Assembly: GCF_051014685.1 (NCBI RefSeq)
Contig: NC_135055.1
Coordinates: 18,216,001 to 18,280,000, forward strand
Source: Ptiloglossa arizonensis
Lineage: Eukaryota > Arthropoda > Insecta > Hymenoptera > Colletidae
Length of the DNA stretch: 64,000 nucleotides
Direction of reading: 5' to 3'
Shown: positions 47,765 to 60,017 of the stretch, in pieces
Numbering within the stretch: the first letter of the stretch is position 1
How the letters are laid out: each line of letters starts with the position of its first letter
Notes under the pieces: generated by a model
Databases searched by the model: none
The model's input: the letters and a program-made list of their open reading frames with translations, nothing else
What the model was told of the DNA's origin: nothing
Made by a program: the position numbers and the translations under genes

Positions 47765-48420
47765 TCCAGCCAGATAGCTGTATAGCTAGATAACTATACA
47801 GCTAGGTAGCTACGTAGCTAGATGACTGTATAGATAGATAGCTATACAGCTAGATAGGTAGATAGCTAGACAGCTAGACAGCTAGACAGCCAGACAGCTA
47901 GGCAGCCAGACAGCTAGACAGTTAGGTAGCTAGATAGCTAGATAGATATGTAGCTAGATAGCTAGACAGGTAGACAGGTAGGTAGTTAGACAGCTGGATA
48001 TCTAGGTAGCTAGATAGCTAAACAGCTAGATGACTATATAGCTAGATAGCTACATAGCTAGATGACTATATAGCTAGATAGCTACACAACTAAATGACTA
48101 TACAGCTATATAGCTATATAGCTAGATAAGTAGATAGCTAGACAGCTAGACAGCTAGGCAGCTAGACAGCTAGACAGCTAGACAGCTAGACAGCTAGATA
48201 GCTAGATAGATATATAGCTAGATAGCTAGACAGCTAGACAGCTAGACAGCTAGGTAGCTAGACAGCTGAAGAGCTAAACAGCTGGATATCTAGATAACTA
48301 AATAGCTAAATAGTTAAACAGCTGGATATCTAGACAGCTAGATAGCTAGACAGCTGGATAGCTAAGTAAATATATAACAAGATAGATAAGTAGATAGATA
48401 GGTAGCTGAACAGATACATC
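47765..48420. repeat. Tetranucleotide-based satellite (AGCT/AGAC/AGAT), about 650 bp
   Basis: Nearly the whole interval is built of 4-bp steps in which AGCT alternates with AGAT, AGAC or AGGT, giving CTAGATAGCTAGACAGCTAG and variants. Both AGCT and CTAG are self-complementary, so the tract can fold on either strand. No coding potential. Confidence 0.95.
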
Positions 48421-48699
48421 GAGGGAGAAGGTAAAATCGACAAAGCAGCAGGTTGCTCGAAAGTAACGTATCCGATATTACGCGAAGAGTAACCAGAATC
48501 CTAATAATTTGCTTAACGATTTCACCGTTCCCTTTTTTGCTCGCTCCAGATCCAGCGATCGGAGAAACTCGATAATTCGCTGTTATTCCGATTGCTCCTC
48601 GAGATCTCGCGCGTAACGCTCGATACGCGTTCAATTCACCGGCGTGTATCATTATTTATTTATCGAACGGAGAAGTAGATTTATCGTAGACCACGCAGG

Positions 48700-49150
48700 C
48701 TGCACGGATTATAGAAATATCGAACAACGACGAAAATTGCGATCGTGTATCGAGGTACGGGTAGAGAGGAAGATTTCACGAGATACAACGAACGTTTTAA
48801 GAGAAACAGCAGATCATGGAGAAGTGGGTTTATTGTACGTGAACTGTGCATACCAGCAGAGAAATTATAGAAATACAAAACGACTACGACAATTGGGTTT
48901 ATGTTAAAGTATGAATGGAAAAGAGTTCGACGGAGATTTTACGAGATATCTGTACACGGAGGTTTTTAAAGAAACAGCAGACCCTGGAGAAGTGGGTCTA
49001 TTGTACAGTCTACCAATGAGAAAGTTATGGAAATATAAAACTGCAAAGAACGATAAAAATTGTAATTATATCGAAGCATGGACAGAGAATAAAAGGAAAG
49101 GGAGACGCTCGATAGAGATTTTGCAAGATATCCGAACGTGGATGTTTTAA
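48700..49150. repeat. Two-copy duplication, about 180-190-bp unit
   Basis: AGAAACAGCAGATCATGGAG followed by AAGTGGGTTTATTGTAC (48798) is matched by AGAAACAGCAGACCCTGGAG and AAGTGGGTCTATTGTAC (48970). Flanking GATTTTACGAGATATC, AGAAATTATAGAAATACAAA and ACGATAAAAATTG blocks also recur. Confidence 0.75.
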
Positions 49151-49374
49151 AAGCAACCCTACATCCAACTTATCGTACCCAAGTAATCAGTAGTGGTATT
49201 GTTCCAGGACTTTCTCATAAAAATCGACCATCGATCCTTTCAAAAGATTTCCACATTTTCACGCATATCGACGCTAGTATTCTTTCAGAATCTCATCATT
49301 ATAATTAATCACTGATCGTCTCGAATGAAAAGATCTCCACATACTCGTGCATCGACACTGGAACCATCAAAGCG

Positions 49375-49391
49375 GGTCAATTTGACCCGGT
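49375..49391. repeat. Isolated GGGTC...GACCC palindrome
   Basis: GCGGGTCAATTTGACCCGG is a near-perfect palindrome matching the inner part of the GGGTC-family terminal repeat. It may be the remnant of a third copy. Confidence 0.4.
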
Positions 49392-49429
49392 AGGAATTTC
49401 TGTCTCACAAACTATCATCTTCCAATTCC

Positions 49430-49900
49430 AAAGATACAATTAATATTAACAAATCAACTATCCTCTTCCAATTCCAAAGATATAACTAGCATCGACAAAT
49501 CAACTATCCTCTTTTAGTAATTTTCCAAAATTAATCGTCCCCTTACAATTCCAAAAATACAACTAATATCGACAAATCGACTATTCTCTTCCAGTTCCAA
49601 ATATACGACAAAAATTTTCCAAAATTAATCGTCCCCTTACAATTCCAAAAATATAACTAAATCGACTATTCTCTTCCAGTTCCAAATATACGACAAAAAT
49701 TTTCCAAAATTAATCGTCCCCTTAAAATTCCAAAAATATAACTAAATCGACTATTCTCTTCCAGTTCCAAATATACACCAAAAATTTTCCAAAATTAATC
49801 GTCTTCTTACAATTCCAAAAATATAACTAAATCGACTATTCTCTTCCAGTTCCAAATATACACCAAAAATTTTCCAAAATGAATCGTCCCCTTAGAAATC
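49430..49900. repeat. About 86-bp tandem array, five to six copies
   Basis: CTATTCTCTTCCAGTTCCAA recurs at about 49580, 49666, 49751 and 49838, with ATTTTCCAAAATTAATCGTC and TACAATTCCAAAAATATAAC between. Copies are almost identical. Confidence 0.9.
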
Positions 49901-50089
49901 CAAACATAAACGATCCAATGGGAATCTGACCATTTTCACCGTCGCAAGTTCCTCGCGTGAAATAAGAACAGTCGTTAAACGATCGTCCGTACAGAACCGT
50001 CGAAAAGCAACGCGAAAACGGTACCCGAAGCAATGGTCCTCGATACATCTGGCTTCCCACTTTTCATTAACCGAAAATTGCATTCGCGG

Positions 50090-50345
50090 TCACCGACTGA
50101 ACGTACGGTACCCTCGCACGCAATACTTGTTGAACGTTATTCCCGAATCGAGAAGAGAGAGGGTACCAGGAGGCGGAGGAGGAGGCGGAGGAGGAGGAGG
50201 TGGAGGAGGTGGAGGAGGTGGAGGAGGTGGAGAACTGAAATTTCACGGATTCAACGCCGCTGACCACTGGCGTGCGCCCGAACGTGTGGTAAATGCAACT
50301 GACCGACGCTGGGTGTCGCTCGAACGGAGTCAGCATAACAAGTAA
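50090..50345 (-). repeat. Three-copy dispersed element, copy 1 (interrupted by the GGA tract)
   Basis: On the minus strand it contains CGTTCAACAAGTATTGCGTG and, beyond the GGA expansion, GTTGAATCCGTGAAATTTC and CACTGGTCAGCGG-like sequence. These match copy 3 at 52.5 kb in the same order. The reading frame seen in copy 3 is broken here by a stop. Confidence 0.6.
50170..50235. repeat. (GGA)n / (GGAGGT)n purine tract
   Basis: A pure plus-strand purine run with occasional T, inserted inside one copy of the three-copy element at 50.1-52.6 kb. It encodes only poly-Gly or poly-Arg/Trp by chance. Confidence 0.95.
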
Positions 50346-50399
50346 GAGAAACGGGACCTAAAATAATGCGCTTAATATCGCTTGTCTTCCGTTTTACCC

Positions 50400-50580
50400 G
50401 ACGAATACCCATCCAGCGTGGACGGGAGCAGATGCACGGGTATACTAATGGGTCGTGGTGCATCGTAACGTATGGTTTCCAGACCGTACATGCAACACTT
50501 GTTGAGCATTAGTCTCCACCTGGACAGAATTCCGCGGATCCAACGTCGCTGATCCGTTTAATCGCCTCGTAAACAGGACT
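50400..50580 (-). repeat. Three-copy dispersed element, copy 2
   Basis: It shares AATGCTCAACAAGTGTTGCA (minus strand) and the neighbouring GATCAGCGACGTTGGATCC region with copies 1 and 3. It is the most diverged of the three. Confidence 0.5.
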
Positions 50581-51232
50581 TTAATTTTAATATCAACCGC
50601 GCCGGGACACTGCGTAGCGAGTCGAGGGTCAGAGTAACAGGATAGGGGAAAAGTGCTACCCGAGATGTTGGAAATACGTGGGCACTTATTGTGTCCTATA
50701 AATACAAACACGGTGCGATGTAATTTACGTTCGCCACGGTTTACCGCGTGTCGGAGCAACGAGAGAAGATCTCGTTGGTACATAGTTCCCGAGAATTGTG
50801 GTTATTTTGTAACGATTTAGGGACCGTGTTGAGGATTTACGAAGACGCGAGAGATACTCCATTTGCAGTGGATTTAATAATTGAGTTTTATATCGTGGAA
50901 CGCGTGGGTGTGTATTTTTCACTCTGAGTGGAAATTGGATTGAACTTTTTTTTTTAAGAGCGTAGGTGTGCGTGTATTTTAAGCGAATGTATCTTTTGTT
51001 ATTCCTTTTATAGTGTTTATAAGTTGAATGGTGCGGATTCTTGAGTTTGGTACGAGTAATGGTGCACACGATCGAGAAATACGGTGTGGAGTCGGTATGT
51101 TTGATTGTGGAGCATCCTCCATTGCACAAGGCGTTGGAGAAGTCAGTGTAGCTGTTCAAGGTTTCGATGACTTTTAAGAAACTACTTGATCCAAATACTA
51201 TCTCGGCAAACAGTCGGATACCACTGTGCGGT
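50581..51232. other. Unique spacer, no gene called
   Basis: A 184-codon minus-strand frame (50725-51279) is present but has no recognisable motif or splice context. Confidence 0.35.
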
Positions 51233-51321
51233 ATTAACGAAGCTGGTTCGCTCGAGCGAATCAAAAGTTTGAGTGCCACTTAACGCGGCACTTGACCGTC
51301 TTTTAATTTCTATGTGAAAAC
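51233..51321 (+). repeat. About 95-bp dispersed repeat, copy B
   Basis: It runs from ATTAACGAAGCTGGTTCG through AAAAGTTTGAGTGCCA and GGCACTTGACCGTCTTTTAA to GTGAAAAC, matching copy A. The two copies lie 8 kb apart in the same orientation. Confidence 0.6.
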
Positions 51322-51329
51322 GATGAAAG

Positions 51330-52330
51330 AAGAAACTTTCTGTCGAAAAAAAATCGTTTTCATAATTAACGTTATTTCATTTTCCTTTAAGTGTATCGTT
51401 ATATCTATTTTAAGTAAACTTTTTAAGCTTCGAGGGATAAAAAGGTCGAGCATGCCCGTAGAGTGTCGTGCACCCAACACACTCTTCCAAAAAATTATCC
51501 CGACAGCTTACAGCATCCTCTTTCACCTCTTCTTCTTAAGAATGTATCTGCTCTTACTTTACATAAACTTCTCCAGCTCCAAGTGAATAACACTACCGAC
51601 AATACAAAGGTAATAATACTTTTCAAAATTCATATCGTGTCAGCCTAGATACTCCCCAATTCTACTCCAAAGACCACACTGGTAATTATCAAAGAATCAA
51701 TCCTCAAGAAATTACTTTCACGATTAACATTATTTAACTTTTTTCAAGAATATCATCGTATCTATTTAAATGAACTTCTCGAGCTCTAAATAATAAAAAA
51801 ATCTACCCTATTGTGAAGCGTTATCTTTGCAATACAAACACCCGAAAATTCTTATCACGTCAAGCTAGATACTCCCCAATTCTACTCCAAATACTGGTAA
51901 TTATCAAAGAATCGATCCCTTGTCAAGAAATTACTTTCACGATTAACATTATTTAACTTTCTTCAAGAATATCGTCGTATCTATTTAAATGAACTTCTCG
52001 AGCTCTAAATAATAGAAAAATCTAGCCTACTGTGAAGCGTTATCTTTGCAATACAAACACCCGAAAATTCTTATCACGTCAAGCTGATACTCCCCAATTC
52101 TACTCCAAATACTGGTAACTATCAAAGAATCAATTCTCAAGAAATTACTTTCACGATTAACATTATTTAACATTCTTCAAGAATAACGTCGTATCTATTT
52201 GAAATGAACTTCTCGAGTTCCGAGTAATAAAAAAAATCTAGCACGGCTACTGTGAAGCGTTATCCTAGCGATACAAACACCCGAAAATTCTTATCACGTC
52301 GGGCGAGATACTCCCCAATTCCAGGCCAAA
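51330..52330. repeat. About 215-bp tandem array, four to five copies
   Basis: GAAATTACTTTCACGATTAA starts at 51708, 51927 and 52141. ATGAACTTCTCGAGCTCTAA, GTGAAGCGTTATC and ACACCCGAAAATTCTTATCA recur in order. The first copy (51330-51650) is diverged. Confidence 0.88.
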
Positions 52331-52382
52331 GACCATATCGGTAATTATTGAATCTCCAACGCGTTCCTCCGTGCGTTGGCTG

Positions 52383-52620
52383 TTAAAACGATTCGAGGAA
52401 GTTTCCTCGGTTTTCCTCGCGGCGAGGCGAGCAAGCCGAGTAATCCGTGCAACGACATTGGCCCGTAACAATGTGGCACCCGTCGCGTACCATTCCTTGC
52501 GTGCAACACTTGTTGAACGTCTCCTTGGTACCGGGTCGAAATTTCACGGATCGAACGAACAGCACTGACCAGTCTAACGTCGGCTCTGTTACTCGGCGAA
52601 ACGTCCGCGGCATAACAACC
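52383..52620 (-). repeat. Three-copy dispersed element, copy 3, with an open Cys-rich frame
   Basis: The minus strand contains GACGTTCAACAAGTGTTGCA and GATCCGTGAAATTTCGACC, matching copies 1 and 2. Here the frame stays open to a stop at 52383 and reads ETFNKCCTQGMVRDGCH followed by IVTGQCRCTDYSACSP, a stretch with seven cysteines in about 30 residues. Only this copy keeps it. It could be a short secreted-domain exon or a chance frame in a repeat; I do not recognise the domain. Confidence 0.4.
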
Positions 52621-52859
52621 GAGAGGATAGATAATAGCGCAACACGCGGTGAGAGGGACGAGGCGGAAACGAGGCTACTCCGCTCGAGATAGCTGGAGTA
52701 GAGGGAGGCGGAATACGACCCTGATTGCCAAGGAGAAATCTGCAGCGTGATCTCGCGCGAGCTACGAGCGTGGAATAACGTGTCTTCGCGTCCGAGGCGA
52801 ACGCAACGCGGTGAAAAGACACGGGGAAAAAAATATACTCGCTTATAAACACACGTACG

Positions 52860-53810
52860 TCTAGTGTACACACGTAGCTACGGAATAGAGAGAACTCGAT
52901 CCGTAGAATTCGTTGTCATTAACGACACTGGTTCTCGGTGCGAACACACCAGAAGAAATACACTCGCGTTTAATAGATATATATACGTTGGAATAGAGAG
53001 AGAACTCGATCCGTATAATTCGTTGTAATTAACGACGACGACGACGACGACCTCGGTGAGAGGAGACGAGACGGAGAACTCGATCCGTGGAATTCGTTGT
53101 CGTTAACGGCGACTACTCTTGGTGAGAAGAGACAGAAGGAGAAGGGGAACCGTTGAATTCGTTGTCGTTAACACCGATGACTTTTAACGAGAAGACCGAA
53201 GAAGAATAAAATGAGAACTCGATTTGTAGAATTCGTGAACGACTACTCTCGGTTGGAAGACACGAGAAAAAGCAGAACTCGATCCGTTGAATTCGTTGCC
53301 AATGGCGATACTGAGTCTCGGTGAGGAGACTCGAGAAAAAATATACTCGCGTGTAAATATCTGCGGCATAGAGAACTCGAACTGTAGAATTCGTTGTCGT
53401 TAACGACGATAACTCTTAACGAGTAGACCCGAGAAGAAGAACTCGATTCGTAGAATTCGTTGTCATTAACAACGATAACTCTTAACGTGTAGACACAGGA
53501 AGAAATACACTCCTGTGTAAGCACATGTATACTTACAGAATGGAGAGAACTCGATCCGTAGTATTCGTTGTCGTTGACAACGATAACTCTTAACGAGTAG
53601 ATACGAGAGGAAATACACTCCTGTGTAAGCACACGTATACTTACGGAATGGAGAGAACTCGATCCGTAGAATTCGTTGTCATTGAGAACAATAACTCTTA
53701 ACGTGTAGACACAGGAAGAAATACACTCCTGTGTAAACACACGTACACTTACGGAATAGAGAGAACTCGATCCTTAGAATTCGTTGTCATTGAGAACAAT
53801 AACTCTCGGT
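52860..53810. repeat. Irregular tandem array of 80-115-bp units, about ten copies
   Basis: GAGAACTCGATCCGTAGAAT followed by TCGTTGTCATTAACGACGA and GAAGAAATACACTC recurs throughout. An (ACG)n expansion occurs at 53030-53050. The last three copies are about 115 bp and nearly identical; earlier ones vary in length. The 165-codon minus-strand frame is an artefact of the repeat. Confidence 0.88.
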
Positions 53811-56800
53811 TGTCCTGTTCGAAGATTTTCTTCTCGTAAGGTTTTCCATCGTCATCGATTCGAAGGATCTCGAAGAACAACCGTCTCATCTCGCTCCGAG
53901 CGAACAGTTCGCGAAAGGGGAATAGGATATTCACCGTAGCGGCCCGTAAACGCTGTGTACAACAGGGCCGTATTATCGTCGAGTCAACGCTGCTCGCAGA
54001 TAAGCCTCGGGAAATATTTACCAACGAAACTGACATACCCTTTGTCAACGGAGGTGGGGAGCCGCGAGAGGACGCGGTTACACCATTGTTAGCCGTACGA
54101 AAGATTATCACGGTGATCCGTTCTTTGTTCGAAGTCGCCCGGTTTACGAAGCGACCGACGAGCTCGTAGATCGACGATTAAAAAAAAAAGGAAAAAAAAA
54201 AAAATAAACAAACTCGGTACTCCCGAGAGGACATTCCGATCTAAAATCTCTCGGGAAAATCGACTCTTCTTTTTTTAAATTTCTCGGAGTCCACGGGTGT
54301 AACTCCGCCGAAAGGTATCGCTAGATTTGCGAAAGTTACCAAGATTTTTGAAAAAGGATCTCTTTCGATTCCACTGGACCGCTCCAGGTACACATGGAAG
54401 CATTCCTCGTGTTTAGTTCAGCTTGAGTTCCGAGCGAAGATAGAGTGTGTGCTATATAAAATTTGCATACCAGTATTGTATTTGTTTTGTACCAGTTTAC
54501 CATAAAAAAAGAAGAGAAAGAAAGAAACCATCGATGTATGATTCTAGATTGACGAATTGATCGTAAGTACGTGTGATCAGTGTGAAATATTTCAAACACC
54601 ATTTTCTCGACACCATCTTCTTTCAAATAATTGCTAACCTCGAGTTCCGGTCGACCGATCGACGCTAAATTTGGAGAGAATGTTCAGCAGGTGTGTCTCT
54701 ACTGAAGATTTTCAACATCCAATATTCCCTACAATATTTTCCCAACGCGCCAAATATGAAGAAAGAACACACACAAAAACTAAAGTTTAACATCGAAGTA
54801 CCGTCAAATTTTCAATTCCCAATATTTCCCCACAATTCTACTACCACTTGTAATCACGTTCGTGCTAAATAAAATAGTTTCTCAATTTTTTATTTCAGTA
54901 AAGCACAAGCGAAACTCGTCTACAAGCACGAAGACACTTCCAACAGAAGGTAGACTCTACAGCAATGGCTGTAGCTGCTGAGATTTTGATTATTTTTCCA
55001 CGTTAAAAAATGTGTACACTCCTGAAGCATAGACGAAAGATACGCGCGCAAACCCGATACGAGATCGTGTTATGGTTTCGTTGAAAAAAAATCTCAAAGA
55101 ATCCCCGAGAAAGTGCAGTTTGGATCTGTTGGATCAGTCGGTGGGGCCAGTGGATCCGTAATCTGAACGCGATACACGTTGGGAAGAAGGGAGAAGTATT
55201 TTTTCAAAGCGTGATTCGAACGCGAACGATAACCGAGCGAGCAGTCGCGGCCAGGAATAAAAGAACCCGCTAAGTGGAACGCGCGATCAGCGAGAATACG
55301 CGGGATTTTAATAAGCGTACGTGTTCACGGGTTGCAGAGAGGCGCTAGCTCGGTCTAGGCACCGAGAATCGTATACAGGGTGGGGCCAGTAATACCGAGC
55401 CACGATCGATAAGCAGGTGATTTTTCAGGTTCAACGTGAACCACGGTGAGCACGGAACAAAATTGTCTCGTACGAGACTTTGCTTTCGAGGAGATCGAGT
55501 TCGAAGGCTGAGTCACCTAAAGGGGAACACCCGAGTGCCCCGCGACGATGTGCTCCTGGAGGCATGGAAATTTCGTCGAGGTCGTGGTTGCATAATCGTA
55601 AATCGACGAACGGCGGGTCTACGGTTAAATTACCGGTGAAAAGAGAAAAGAAAAACGAAAGAAAACCTCGGGGAAAAGGTGTTCTTTTCTTTTTCTTTTT
55701 TCTTTTTTATAGTACGTACGCGTCGTGTTTACCACGGGTCGTTGAATTCGTATTAAAATCTCGAGAGAGCCACAAGAAGGGTATAATTTTCCTCTCGACA
55801 ACCTTTTTTTCTTTTCCTTCGTTCCTTATTTTTTACGTCTCTCGAAGTATAAGAGACATTTAGGTGATCTTTACGATTCTTCCGTAACGTGCGAACCAAG
55901 CCGTTACGAGAAACTGTACAAGTCCGTTTATCTTTCTTCCGAGATGTAAAGGTTTCTGCGATTGATTCTACTGGAAAAAGAGAGGGAAAAAAGAGAAAAC
56001 CGACGATAAGCGCTAATTGGCTCGTTGTGTGCTTTCGGTGATCACCGATAAGCGAATTTATCGGGTGTTTTAAACGTATAGACGTTATCCGAGGAGAGAT
56101 GGGTTTCTGGTGGTTATGAATTCCCGCCATTTTCATAATCGTCGAATTTTCGAACGCTCGCGTGTTTATCGACCGGTCTTGGATCACGGGCTATGACGAA
56201 TCGATACCATCGTGGTGATTTTCGTTTAATTTTAACGTTTCGTCGATTGTTCGACGGTTAGATTAATTTGAAGTGTTTTTATTCCGAGCTATCAACGATC
56301 TCCACGATCGCGATCGAGGTTTTTAAAATAATCACGGCGGTACAGGTGTTATGTACAGCGATACGTCCATCGTGACCGTATATTTCGCCGATGTTATGGG
56401 TCTAGGAACATAACACTATTATTGCAGGAAGATAAGATCACTCGTGTCCGTAGACTTACACGACTCTCATAATGAATGCTATTCTCGTTCTGTTTAGCAG
56501 CTGAACTTAAGTCAACACGATCGTAAGAAAATGTTATCTTGTTAACACTGAAACTTCTTTACAGACAAGATCAACGCGTCTTTTAAGCGTTGCTTGTAGA
56601 AACTCTATCCTTTTTAAATGGACTTACATTTTTCATTACGAACGGCCCGCGTTATTTATTCAACAACTCGCGCGTGCGGTCTAATTTTAAAGCGTCGCCT
56701 TTCCCGTAACGCGACTTTTCAGATTTTTATCGTTCCTTGAAATTTCCTTGAAAAATCGCCCGACGAAACTCTCCTCTATCCTATCCCTTATCCTTCGTTC

Positions 56801-56869
56801 GAACATACGTGGAAATTCTTTCTCCCGATTTTCTCTTTCTCTCCGAATGCTCGACTTCCCTTTTTAAAT
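53811..56869. other. Long unique spacer, no gene called
   Basis: Contains A-rich (54180-54205) and T-rich (55685-55712 and 55803-55835) tracts. The 127-144-codon frames overlap on opposite strands and span homopolymer tracts. Confidence 0.4.
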
Positions 56870-57440
56870 ACTTTCCAACGCCTGGAAATTCTTTCTCTTC
56901 GGTTTTTCCCTACCTCAATTTTCTCTTTCCTTCAAAATTCCCGCTCTATCCCCTCTGAATACTTTCGAACACCCTAAAATTCTTTCTCTCCATTTCTTCC
57001 TTCCCTCTTTTTCTCAAAATTCCCAACTATCCTCTCTGGACACTTTCGAACACCCTAAAATTCTTCCTCTTCATTTCTTCCTTCCCTCTTTTTCTCAAAA
57101 TTCCCAACTATCCTCTCTGGACACTTTCAAACACCCTAAAACCAATTCTCTGTGTTCCCTCCTTCCCTCAATTTTCTCTCTAAATATTCCCCTTCTCTAA
57201 AAATTCCCAACCACCTCCCCGAACACTTTCGAACGCCCTAGAACTCCTCTCGAATTTTTCCTTCCTCGATTTTCTCTCCCAATAATCCCCTTCTCCGAAA
57301 CCTCCCAACGATCCTCTCCGAACACTTTCAAACACCCTAAAACTCTTCCTCTCCCTGTTCACCTTTCTCGATTTTTCCCCTCCGAGTGTTCCCCTCTCTG
57401 AAAACTCCCAACGATCCTCTCCGAACACTTTCGAACACCC
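56870..57440. repeat. Diverged pyrimidine-rich tandem array, 75-105-bp units, seven copies
   Basis: CACTTTCGAACACCCTAAAA recurs near 56960, 57042, 57120, 57222, 57322 and 57424, separated by CTCCC- and TTCC-rich sequence and AATTCCCAACTATCCTC. The density of C and T leaves the minus strand open for 70-80 codons by chance. Confidence 0.85.
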
Positions 57441-57639
57441 TAAAACTCTCCAGCTCTCCTTCTTCCTCGTTTCCCTCTGCGGAAAATTCTCTTCGATTCT
57501 CTCTAAAAAGAAAAAAAAGAACTTCCATCGTTTCCAAGCACACTCGAAACGTCACCGAATACCGGGCACGAGATCCCCGGAGACAGATGCGAAACGTAAC
57601 TCCCGTAAGGTGTCCGATTTGGCGTGGCGAACACCGAGT

Positions 57640-57682
57640 TAGCCAGCCAGCCAGCCAGCCAGCCAGCCAGGCCAGGCCAGCC
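57640..57682. repeat. (CCAG)n microsatellite
   Basis: AGCCAGCCAGCCAGCCAGCC and a GGCCAGGCCAGCC variant. Confidence 0.95.
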
Positions 57683-58689
57683 AGCGGTGCGTCGCTCGGA
57701 CTCGTAACGAGATAAATTCAGAAACCCGGCGAAACTACGTCATTTAATTATAGATAATTATTCGTGACAGCGTACTACCGTGTCCCGAGCCGCGACCGGT
57801 TATATAATATCCGTAAATCGTGCCAGAACGACCGCGATCTTAGGACTCGCGGGAGCGTCACTGACCAGTAAGTGGGCGAATAGAGTCGCGACACGTATAT
57901 GCGCGGTGCTTGGCGAACGTGCACCGGGACGAGGCTTTAGTCACGCACTCGACCGGGGTATCGGGTCCGCGTGGAATCCTTGCCTCGCGCAGGAACACCT
58001 GGCCGTAAGCGTCACGGTTAATTTGCACTTTCTATGAATTTTAATCAGCCCCGCGAACAGAGGTGGATCCGGAGACAATGGCGCGTACGTACACACTCGC
58101 GACGAGTTTATCGAGCGCCCGGTAACCGACGCGCAACAACGTTCGACGAGGACACGGTCGGAGTAAAACCTCCTCGTCCTCGTCGTTGTCGTTGTCGTTG
58201 TTCGTTGTTGTTCGTTGTTGTTCATCGATACTCACTAGTGGCAACCCGAGGAACGCGTTACTCCTCTCCTGGGACAACGCTACCGGGCTCCTGCGCCGCC
58301 CTTGACTGACTGCAACGACCGCCCGGGGTTCGCGGAGAACATTACGCGGTTACTATTTCGTTTACTCGAAGAAGAGAGGGGAAGATCGTGGGAGAGAACG
58401 GAAGGGACGCAACGATCGCGTGTGCCCGCCGGATGATCGCTGGATAGTCTCTCCCGCTTCGAGCCCGATAACCACCGGCTGGGAGATGATAAACGATAAC
58501 CCGAACCGCACGAGGATCGCGGTTTCGCAGAGAAGGAGAGACCTCGATTTTCGATACCTCGTGGAAATTTACGCGAGCCTGGTTCTTCGCGAACAATTTT
58601 TTCGGTGGATCGTTCACCCGAGGGATTTTAACTCGCGGAGATTTTTCAGCGGGAGAAAATTATGTCTCGGACGGGGAACGAAAGAGATT
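57683..58689. other. Unique CpG-rich spacer
   Basis: A (CGTTGT)n-like microsatellite lies at 58180-58225. No supported coding sequence. Confidence 0.4.
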
Positions 58690-59640
58690 TTTAAATCGAA
58701 GAAAATTATACTCGCGGTGGGAGGTTACTCGCGAAGGCTGAGATTTTTAAGTAAATGGAAATTATACTTTTGGAAGAGAGTAAGTCGAAGGGCAGAGATT
58801 TTTAAGTAAAAGGAAATTATACTTTTGGAAGAGAGTAAGTCGAAGGGCAGAGATTTTTAAGTAAAAGGAAATTATACTTTTGGAGGGGAGTAAGTTGATA
58901 TATAGAGATTTTTAAGTAAAGAAAATTATACTTTTGGAGGAGAGTAAGTCCATGGCCAGAGATTTTTAAGTAAAGAAAATTATACTTTTGGAGGAGAGTA
59001 AGTCCATGGCCAGAGATTTTTAAGTAAAAGGAAATTATACTTTTGGAAAGGAGTAACTCGAAGAACAAAGATTTTTAAATTAAAGAAAATTATACTTTTG
59101 GACGGAGGTAAATTGAAGAGCAAAGATTTTTAAGTAAAAGGAAATTATACTTTTGGAGGGGAGTAAGTTGATATATAGAGATTTTTAAGTAAAGAAAATT
59201 ATACTTTTGGAGGAGAGTAAGTCCATGGCCAGAGATTTTTAAGTAAAGAAAATTATACTTTTGGAGGAGAGTAAGTCCATGGCCAGAGATTTTTAAGTAA
59301 AAGGAAATTATACTTTTGGAGAGGAGTAACTAGAAGCACAAAGATTTTTAAATTAAAGAAAATTATACTTTTGGAGCAGAGTAAGTCCATGGCCAGAGAT
59401 TTTTAAGTAAAGAAAATTATACTTTTGGAGGAGAGTAAGTCCATGGCCAGAGATTTTTAAGTAAAAGAAAATTATACTTTTGGGAAAGAGTGAGTCGATG
59501 GGCAAAGATTTTTAAGTAAAAGAAAATTACACATTTGGAGAGAGGTAACTCGGAGAACAAAATTACTCGGTACAATGAACTCGGTAACAAAATGAAGCTT
59601 TTGGAAGAGGGCAACACGGAGAGCAGAAATTTTTAGATAA
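58690..59640. repeat. Tandem array, 50-58-bp units, about 16 copies
   Basis: AGAGATTTTTAAGTAAA followed by GAAAATTATACTTTTGGAGG and AGAGTAAGTCCATGGCC recurs. Variants with TTGATATAT or TCGAAGGGC recur as blocks (58813-59060 resembles 59140-59330), indicating duplication of multi-unit segments. Confidence 0.92.
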
Positions 59641-60017
59641 AAGAACCGTTATACTTTTTTCCCCGATAACTCTCCCTAAAAATCTAAATTTCCCGAAATT
59701 TATCACCCCCCGAAGAATCGTATTATAGCACCTGCACAGAGCGCAAAAAGTGCTCTATGTCACCTCGTGAAATCATATTACAGCATTCCCTTACCCAAAA
59801 GGTACCATCTCGATCTAATCCGAAGAATATATTCTGTACTTCTAAAATATGCTCGGTACATTTATAATATTTTTCTATTTATCCACTTCATTGATATTTT
59901 CTTCTCTACCTTCAACTCCAACATTTACAATACCACATTCTTATACCTTCTATCTAAAACAATGTACTCTTCCTCTCCTCTCCGTTAATATCCCTCCTGT
60001 ACGTATTCGTGAACAAA

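Noticed and set aside
50725..51279. 184-codon minus-strand frame
   Set aside because: No motif, no consensus splice sites at its ends, and sequence features like the neighbouring non-coding DNA.
52383..52871. Calling the full 162-codon minus-strand frame a gene
   Set aside because: Only its last third has the cysteine-rich pattern, and that part lies in a three-copy repeat. It is kept as a finding, not as a gene.
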